Shown here: piece by piece, positions 59,146-64,000 of the stretch | Position numbering within the stretch: position 1 is the first letter of the stretch | Layout of the letters: each line of letters begins with the position of its first letter | Source of the DNA: SZUA-309 sp965230005 | GTDB lineage: Bacteria; Pseudomonadota; Gammaproteobacteria; Pseudomonadales; Azotimanducaceae | Assembly (NCBI GenBank): GCA_965230005.1 | Contig: OZ245934.1 | Location: 930,001-994,000 of the forward strand | Length of the DNA stretch: 64,000 bases | Direction: 5' to 3' | The notes under the pieces: generated by a model | What the model saw: the letters and a program-made list of their open reading frames with translations, nothing else | What the model was told of the DNA's origin: nothing | Databases searched by the model: none | Position numbers and translations under genes: made by a program

Positions 59146-60120
59146 ATGGAAGTGCACGTCGTCCCCGTTGACTGGGTCTCCCATGCAGAGGTCCTCCGTG
59201 AGATCCGCGGCAAGGTTTTCACCGAGGAACAGGGCGTGCCCCGGGAGATCGAGTGGGACGACCAGGACGATCTCTCGCATCACTTCCTGGCCATCAACGA
59301 AGCCGGCCAACGGCTCGGCTGCGGGCGCCTGCTGCCGAGCGGCCAGATCGGTCGCATGGCGGTGCTGGCAGAACAGCGCGGCAAAGGTATTGGCCGTCTG
59401 ATCCTCGACGCCGCACTGGAGGCCGCCCGGGAACTCGGATTCCGACGGGTGTTTCTGCATGCGCAGACGCCGGTGGTGGACTTCTATCGTAAGGCCGGCT
59501 TCCTGCCCGAAGGCGGGACCTTCTTCGAAGCCGGCATCGAGCATCAGGCCATGGCGCTGGCGCTGCCCATTCCCTGGGAAGCCCAGGACGACGTGCCCCG
59601 ACCCACAGTCCGCCCTGAAGCAGCTCCGGAGGCGGCGACGAATGCCGAGCTGAAGCATTATGAAGGCGAAGGTGAGCTGATCGGCGGCGTGCTGGCCCTG
59701 CTGGAGAATGCTACCCGCCACGTCCGCCTCTACAGCCAGGAACTCGATCATGCGCTCTTCGATCGGAGCGACGTCGTCGACGCACTCTCGGCTTTCGTAC
59801 GTAGTGGCCCCCCGGCGCGACTGCAGGTGCTCATTCACTCGAGCAGCAGCATCGTCAGCCGCGGCCATCAACTCCTCGGTCTCGCCCGACGGCTGGACAG
59901 CAAAATCGAGATCCGCACGGTGCCCGGCGAGCTGGCAACGGACCAGCATTCCGCCCTCATCATCGACGAGCACGGCTACCTGCTCCAGCCCGATCATCGG
60001 GAGTATCAGGCCCAGGGCAATGTCTTCGATCCGGTGGTCGCCAATCGCCTGCTGGAACGCTTCGACTATCTCTGGGACCGGAGTGAGTCGGATCCGGAAC
60101 TTCGGGTGCTCCGACTCTAA
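59146..60120 (+). CDS. GNAT acetyltransferase fused to a DUF7931-type domain
   Basis: 324 residues. Residues 1-145 are an ElaA/GNAT fold: VFTEEQGVPREIEWDDQDDL, RMAVLAEQRGKGIGRLILDA (acetyl-CoA loop Q/RxxGxG/A), DFYRKAGFLPEG. Residues ~165-324 form a second domain: RHVRLYSQELDHALFDRSDV, LQVLIHSSSSIVSRGH, TDQHSALIIDEHGYLLQPDH, a layout reminiscent of the phospholipase-D fold and matching DUF7931 as I recall it. No complete HKD motif is seen (H-SA-L-I-IDE-G instead). Only 7 bp from purB. Substrate unknown. Confidence 0.75.
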   Translation: MEVHVVPVDWVSHAEVLREIRGKVFTEEQGVPREIEWDDQDDLSHHFLAINEAGQRLGCGRLLPSGQIGRMAVLAEQRGKGIGRLILDAALEAARELGFRRVFLHAQTPVVDFYRKAGFLPEGGTFFEAGIEHQAMALALPIPWEAQDDVPRPTVRPEAAPEAATNAELKHYEGEGELIGGVLALLENATRHVRLYSQELDHALFDRSDVVDALSAFVRSGPPARLQVLIHSSSSIVSRGHQLLGLARRLDSKIEIRTVPGELATDQHSALIIDEHGYLLQPDHREYQAQGNVFDPVVANRLLERFDYLWDRSESDPELRVLRL

Positions 60121-60134
60121 AGGGTGGCGGCCGG

Positions 60135-60758
60135 CTAACTGCCCGCGTTCAAACGGGCGTCCGCGTCTTCCAGCAGCGCCTGCAGATCCCCGTAGGACTC
60201 GGCGGCCGCATACTGCGGATAGTCGGCTCGGACGTTGTCTGGCGCCGAGAAAAAGAAGCCGGCGTCTGCTTCCTCGAGCATGGACACATCGTTGTAGGAA
60301 TCACCGGCAGCGAGGATCTTGTACTCGAGGGATCGGAAGGCGCGCACGGAGCAGCGTTTCGGATCAGGCTGCCGGATCCGGTAGCCGGTGATCCGATCGT
60401 CTTCAACCACGAGCTTGTGACAAAGAAGCGTCGGCCAGCCGAGCTTCGCCATAAAGGGCTTGGCAAACTGATAGAAGGTGTCCGAGATGATGGCGACCTG
60501 AAAGCGCTCCCGGGCCCAGTCGAGAAAATCCTGTGCCCCAGGCAGCGGCTCCAGGGTGTCGATCACGGCTTCGATCCGTGAGAGCGGCAGGTCGTTCTCC
60601 GCGAGGATCCCGAGACGCATCTGCATGAGATCGTCATACACGGGAATGTCGCGCGTGGTCTTGGTCAGCCCTTCGATACCGGTTTCTGCGGCCACCGCCA
60701 GCCAGACTTCCGGGATCAGCACGCCCTCGAGATCCAGACACAACACGTTCACCGACAC
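60135..60758 (-). CDS. thrH: Phosphoserine phosphatase / homoserine phosphotransferase ThrH
   Basis: 207 residues from a GTG with AGGAGG upstream. HAD fold with CLDLEGVLIPEVWLAVAAET (nucleophile Asp9; Glu11 replaces the usual second Asp, as in ThrH), FQVAIISDTFYQFAKPFM, DPKRCSVRAF and AAGDSYNDVSMLEEADAGFF. ThrH hydrolyses phosphoserine and can transfer phosphate to homoserine. Convergent with the GNAT gene. Followed leftward by no partner. Confidence 0.92.
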   Translation of the reverse strand: MSVNVLCLDLEGVLIPEVWLAVAAETGIEGLTKTTRDIPVYDDLMQMRLGILAENDLPLSRIEAVIDTLEPLPGAQDFLDWARERFQVAIISDTFYQFAKPFMAKLGWPTLLCHKLVVEDDRITGYRIRQPDPKRCSVRAFRSLEYKILAAGDSYNDVSMLEEADAGFFFSAPDNVRADYPQYAAAESYGDLQALLEDADARLNAGS

Positions 60759-60827
60759 ATTCCTCCTGACAGGGACGCGCCGGCCCGGGCGCCCTTCGCC
60801 GCAAAAATCGGCGAGCTTACAACGTCG

Positions 60828-61811
60828 CTAGCGCGCTGGCACCTCGACCTCTGCAAAGAGGCGGTCACGCTCTGCCTTCGTTGAGCAGGCAACCGCGGCA
60901 TCCACCATCTCCCGGTCCAGATGCGGCGCGAACCAGGCGATGAAGTCGTACATGTATTTGCGCAGAAAGGTGCCGCGGCGAAAGCCGATGTGCGTCATGC
61001 TCGGCGTGAAGAGATGGTCCGCATCAATCGCGACGAGGTCCTGATCCTGCTCCGGATCGAGGGCCATGGTAGCGATGATGCCGACCCCCAGGCCGAGGCG
61101 CACATAGGTTTTGATCACGTCGGTGTCCGTCGCCGTAAACACCACGTTTGGCGTGAGGCCGGCAGCGCCGAAGGCGTCATCGAGTCTCGAGCGTCCCGTG
61201 AAGCCGAATACGTAAGTCACGATCGGCTCAGCGGCGACGTCCTCGATGGCGAGCGGCCCCTTGCCCGCCGCGGCTGCGAGGGGATGGTCCCGGGTGACCA
61301 CCACGGACCGGTTCCAGCGATAACAGGGCATCATGACCAGATCATTGAAGAGATCGAGACCCTCGGTGGCGATGGCAAAATCCACCTGGCCGGTGGCCGC
61401 AAGTTCGGCGATCTGGCTCGGCGTGCCCTGATTCATATGCAGAGACACTTCCGGATAGGTGCTGCGGAATTCCCGGATCACCGGCGGCAGCGCGTAGCGG
61501 GCTTGCGTATGTGTGGTGGCGATCGACAGGCTGCCTTGCTTCTCGTCACTGTACTCCTGGGCGATCTGCTTGATGGTCTCTGCTTCGCGGAGGATCTGCC
61601 CGGCCATCTCGATGATGGTCTCCCCCACCTGGGTTACGTGCGTGAGGTGTTTGCCACTGCGTGCGAAGATTTCGACGCCGAGTTCGTCTTCCAGAAGGCG
61701 GATCTGCTTGCTGATGCCCGGCTGCGAGGTGAAGAGGCTCTGGGCCGTGGCCGAGACATTCAGGTCGTGGTGAGCGACCTCCCAGATGTAGCGCAGCTGC
61801 TGGAGCTTCAT
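60828..61811 (-). CDS. cysB: LysR-type regulator CysB
   Basis: 327 residues (E. coli 324). N-terminal helix-turn-helix MKLQQLRYIWEVAHHDLNVS, LFTSQPGISKQIRLLEDELG; effector domain with LSIATTHTQARYALPPVIRE and TYVFGFTGRSRLDDAF. Activates sulfur assimilation with N-acetylserine. GGAGGA ribosome site. Its downstream stop is 69 bp from the thrH start. Confidence 0.95.
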   Translation of the reverse strand: MKLQQLRYIWEVAHHDLNVSATAQSLFTSQPGISKQIRLLEDELGVEIFARSGKHLTHVTQVGETIIEMAGQILREAETIKQIAQEYSDEKQGSLSIATTHTQARYALPPVIREFRSTYPEVSLHMNQGTPSQIAELAATGQVDFAIATEGLDLFNDLVMMPCYRWNRSVVVTRDHPLAAAAGKGPLAIEDVAAEPIVTYVFGFTGRSRLDDAFGAAGLTPNVVFTATDTDVIKTYVRLGLGVGIIATMALDPEQDQDLVAIDADHLFTPSMTHIGFRRGTFLRKYMYDFIAWFAPHLDREMVDAAVACSTKAERDRLFAEVEVPAR

Positions 61812-61855
61812 GGCGATTCCTCCGCGAATGGGCGCTTGGGATTGCTTATAACCGG

Positions 61856-61885
61856 ATAGTACTAATTTCTCGATTTTTTATTCAA
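61856..61885 (-). promoter_or_regulatory. Candidate cysB promoter
   Basis: On the minus strand TTGAAT (61885-61880) and TACTAT (61861-61856) are 18 bp apart in an AT-rich patch unlike its surroundings, 45 bp before the cysB ATG. Both boxes match the sigma-70 consensus at 4 of 6. Confidence 0.4.
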
Positions 61886-61903
61886 TCGTGACCGACTGAT
61901 GGG

Positions 61904-62806
61904 CTAACGCTCGTTCGTCACACCATGAGGCACGTGGCCCGCAGCCAGGTGCGGGCTCGCCCGCTCGCAATGCTGGGTCTGATCGTCGAAGAACACATCC
62001 GCACCGAAGGCGCGGAGAAACTCCGTCTTCTCCATGCCGCCGAGAAACAGCGATTCGTCCAGGCGCACGTCCCAGGCGCGCAGGGTGCGTATGACCCGCT
62101 CGTGGGCGGGAGCACCCCGGGCCGTGACCAGCGCCGTGCGGATCGGACAGGCATTTTCCGGGAACTCGCCCTGGAGCTCGTGGAGCGCCCGGAGGAAATT
62201 CTTGAACGGTCCGCCTTCCAAAGGTTCCGCCGCCTGCCTGGCTTCTGTTTCCGAGAAGGCCTCGAGGCCTTCCGCCTGGTAAATCTGTTCTGCCTCATCG
62301 GAAAACAGCACGGAATCACCATCGAAGGCGAGCCTCAGCTCGTCGCCGCTCGGGTCACGGAGCTCGCCGCTGCCACCGAGCAGCGTCGCTGCCGCAACAC
62401 CGTGCTCGAGGGCGTGCGCCACGTCGTCGGCCTGAGTCGAGAGGAACAGGCTGCCGCCGAAGGCGTGGATGTAGCGATAAGGACTTTCCCCGCCGCAGAA
62501 TGCGGCGCGGGTGATATCGAGTTCATGGGCCTTGATGGAATTGAAGATGCGCAGGCCCGTGTCTGCCGAGTTCCGCGAAAGCAGGATAACTTCGACTCGA
62601 TGTTTATCCAGCAACCTATTGATATTCAGGAATTTTTGAACAAAGAAAAAGGCTTCACCACGATCCAGCACCTTGTCCTCATGAGCGATCTGGTAGCGCC
62701 GGTACGCCTCGAGACCTTCTTCGTCGTAAACGCGGTTGCTGTCGTCGAGGTCGAAGAGCGCCCGGGAGCTGATGGCGATGGTCAGAACGGGTTGCGAGTC
62801 AGGCAT
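61904..62806 (-). CDS. 5'-nucleotidase family protein
   Basis: 300 residues. LTIAISSRALFDLDDSNRVY and EGLEAYRRYQIAHEDKVLDR at the N-terminus, VEVILLSRNSADTGLRIFNS, RAAFCGGESPYRYIHAFGG, and the C-terminal LDESLFLGGMEKTEFLRAFG and ADVFFDDQTQHCE match the bacterial cytosolic 5'-nucleotidase family (HAD-like; the Asp pair near the N-terminus is FDLDD). It dephosphorylates nucleoside 5'-monophosphates. Overlaps the YdcH-like gene by 8 bp. Confidence 0.85.
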   Translation of the reverse strand: MPDSQPVLTIAISSRALFDLDDSNRVYDEEGLEAYRRYQIAHEDKVLDRGEAFFFVQKFLNINRLLDKHRVEVILLSRNSADTGLRIFNSIKAHELDITRAAFCGGESPYRYIHAFGGSLFLSTQADDVAHALEHGVAAATLLGGSGELRDPSGDELRLAFDGDSVLFSDEAEQIYQAEGLEAFSETEARQAAEPLEGGPFKNFLRALHELQGEFPENACPIRTALVTARGAPAHERVIRTLRAWDVRLDESLFLGGMEKTEFLRAFGADVFFDDQTQHCERASPHLAAGHVPHGVTNER

Positions 62807-63029
62807 CGAGGTCCGGGATCAGCTCCGACTCGAGCCGGGCGATCATGTCCTTCAGTTTCAATTTGCGCTTTTTCAGTCGCTGGATACGCATCTGGTCATG
62901 GTGCCGCGCGCCGATGAGGTGGTGAATGACTTCATCGAGATCGCGGTGCTCCGTTCTCAGCTGCTCCAGCCACTGCTGGATTTCGGCGTTATCCACTCGG
63001 ACACCTGCTTTGCCGTTCCGTGGCATCAT
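62799..63029 (-). CDS. YdcH/SlyX-like small coiled-coil protein (DUF465)
   Basis: 76 residues from the first of two adjacent ATG codons at 63029, with GGGGAG upstream; longer frames extend upstream without a ribosome site. HRDLDEVIHHLIGARHHDQM and RIQRLKKRKLKLKDMIARLE give the DUF465 helix-hairpin pattern: basic and coiled. Overlap with the nucleotidase implies translational coupling. Function unknown. Confidence 0.8.
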   Translation of the reverse strand: MMPRNGKAGVRVDNAEIQQWLEQLRTEHRDLDEVIHHLIGARHHDQMRIQRLKKRKLKLKDMIARLESELIPDLDA

Positions 63030-63135
63030 AAGCGCTCCCCGGGCGGGCGCAACGATTGAAAACGCACCCGCGCACAAGCACTTATCCCTGCCGGGGTGCG
63101 ACCGGCAGACCACAGAGTGGAGGTCCTTCGAGCCC

Positions 63136-63636
63136 ATGGTCATCGTGCTGGCGGCCATCATGGCGGGCGTTGCCTTCGTGGTGCTCATGCGGCTGCTCTG
63201 GCTGAGCAAACGCCCGGCGGCGTCCACCACGGTGATTGCTGGCGCTGCCCTGGCTCTGGTGGTTGGACTCGCCATTCTGGCCGCGACCGGACGCCTGCAC
63301 TGGATCGCAGCCGTTGGCGCCGCGCTACTACCCTTCCTGCGCCGCGCCATGAGCCTGTTCCGCTATCTACCCCTGTTCCGGGGGCTGTTCGGTGCCTACC
63401 AGCAGTACGGTAATCGTCAGAACGGTCCAGGGGCGACCGGATCCGCAGGCGACGGTGCCATGAGCACCAGCGAAGCCCGGGAAATTCTGGGGTTGGGACC
63501 CGATCCTACGAAAGCAGAGATCATCTCCGCCCACCGACGGCTCATGCAGAAGGTGCACCCGGATCGCGGCGGCTCCACCTACCTGGCGCAGCAGCTCAAC
63601 GAAGCCAAGCGCGTACTGCTGAAAGAGGTGCCTTGA
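63136..63636 (+). CDS. Membrane-anchored DnaJ-domain protein
   Basis: 166 residues. Two or three N-terminal membrane segments (~1-22, 32-51, 56-68), a linker, then a truncated J domain at ~111-166: EAREILGLGPDPTKAEIISA, HRRLMQKVHPDRGGSTYLAQ (HPD at 141-143, stimulates DnaK ATPase) and LNEAKRVLL. Architecture resembles TIM14/DjlA-like type III J proteins that recruit Hsp70 to membranes. ATG at 63136; ribosome site weak. Confidence 0.85.
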   Translation: MVIVLAAIMAGVAFVVLMRLLWLSKRPAASTTVIAGAALALVVGLAILAATGRLHWIAAVGAALLPFLRRAMSLFRYLPLFRGLFGAYQQYGNRQNGPGATGSAGDGAMSTSEAREILGLGPDPTKAEIISAHRRLMQKVHPDRGGSTYLAQQLNEAKRVLLKEVP

Positions 63637-63672
63637 GCTCGGAGTCCATCCCCTTAACCGCCAAACTGCGCA

Positions 63673-63685
63673 CCCCGTCACGGGG
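63673..63685 (+). terminator. Small hairpin after the DnaJ gene
   Basis: CCCCG-TCA-CGGGG (63673-63685), 36 bp after the stop. Short 5-bp stem without T-run; weak. Confidence 0.3.
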
Positions 63686-63715
63686 CCGGGCAACGGCTTT
63701 GACTAAGCTCACAGA

Positions 63716-64000
63716 ATGGCCACCGAATCCCTCCAGGATCGACGCTCACAGCCGCGCTTCGCGCCTCAGGCGCTGTCGGCCTTTCTGCGCCTGAAAGGAG
63801 AACTCGGTCGCACGACCGTGGGTGTCCTGGACTTCAATCGACACGGGCTTGCGGTGCAATGCGACCGCCCTCTACCGAAAGAAGCCCACGTTTTCCTGAG
63901 TCTCGATGACGGAGAGACGCAGCTCGAACGGGTCATCGGCGTCGTCCACAACTGCCTGACCCTCGACGGCGGCTATCGCTGTGGCATCCGCTTTCGCACG
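63716..64000 (+). CDS. PilZ domain protein (5' part)
   Basis: 95 codons are visible before the right edge. RRSQPRFAPQALSAFLRL has the RxxxR cyclic-di-GMP motif, and VGVLDFNRHGLAVQC the following D/N-x-S/N-x-x-G element (Ser replaced by Asn). This is the PilZ layout, so cyclic-di-GMP binding is probable. No good ribosome site before the ATG. The rest is outside the window. Confidence 0.7.
   Translation, partial: MATESLQDRRSQPRFAPQALSAFLRLKGELGRTTVGVLDFNRHGLAVQCDRPLPKEAHVFLSLDDGETQLERVIGVVHNCLTLDGGYRCGIRFRT

Noticed and set aside
1..64000. CRISPR arrays, insertion sequences, prophage or integrase genes.
   Set aside because: No spaced direct-repeat array, transposase, integrase or phage structural gene was seen; tRNA-Ser has no integrase or attachment repeat beside it.

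Overview
The window is GC-rich (about 60% by eye), densely coded chromosome with short intergenic gaps. Its gene families and gene orders point to a gammaproteobacterium: ftsK-lolA-rarA-crcB-serS-cysG, tusDCB, aat-bpt-infA next to clpA-clpS, mnmA-hflD-purB, a PA4642-family gene, thrH and cysB. I cannot assign a genus. The exosortase-associated regulators, the imuA-imuB-dnaE2 cassette and the TPR-type winged-helix regulator suggest an aquatic lineage (inference). I see no phage, insertion sequence, CRISPR array or rRNA.

Layout. 1-4.9 kb: leftward type II secretion operon gspE-F-G-H-I (gspI cut by the window edge), with a secreted DUF4329/JAMM-like protein upstream. 5-13 kb: a membrane-anchored winged-helix/TPR regulator, pyrB, an AP2-like protein, and etfB-etfA divergent from ETF:quinone oxidoreductase. 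13-24 kb: DUF1285, moaA, an orphan rightward terminator (candidate small RNA), a 58-residue orphan, an isolated murF, sppA, a YkvA-family protein, a sodium:amino-acid symporter, an alkaline phosphatase lipoprotein and a glutathione reductase. 24-33 kb: a TPP enzyme, ugd, then the SOS mutasome imuA-imuB-dnaE2 behind two LexA boxes. 33-39.6 kb: exopolysaccharide/exosortase-type genes (ATPase, tyrosine kinase, histidine kinase PrsK, regulator PrsR) and galE. 39.6-48.4 kb: tRNA-Ser, tusDCB, and a leftward housekeeping run from ftsK to cysG. 48.5-54.5 kb: N-degron genes (aat, bpt, clpA, clpS) with infA and a cold-shock gene. 54.5-64 kb: moaCDE, mnmA-hflD-purB, a GNAT fusion, thrH, cysB, a 5'-nucleotidase, a YdcH-like protein, a membrane DnaJ protein and the start of a PilZ protein.

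How the genes work together. Aat and Bpt place destabilising residues on N-termini, ClpS recognises them and ClpA unfolds the substrates. ImuA, ImuB and DnaE2 form the LexA-controlled error-prone polymerase complex. Ugd and GalE supply UDP-sugars for the polysaccharide system governed by the kinase, ATPase and PrsKR. MoaA with MoaC/D/E covers molybdopterin synthesis; TusBCD and MnmA are successive parts of tRNA wobble-uridine thiolation. EtfAB and ETF-QO pass electrons from flavin dehydrogenases to quinone.

The least expected signals are a perfect 9-bp inverted repeat enclosing the GTG start codon of dnaE2, a five-unit 24-bp minisatellite inside lolA, a six-fold Tyr-Gly tail on the exopolysaccharide kinase, a strong orphan terminator near moaA, and a 35-codon ORF with an ideal Shine-Dalgarno just ahead of the cold-shock gene.
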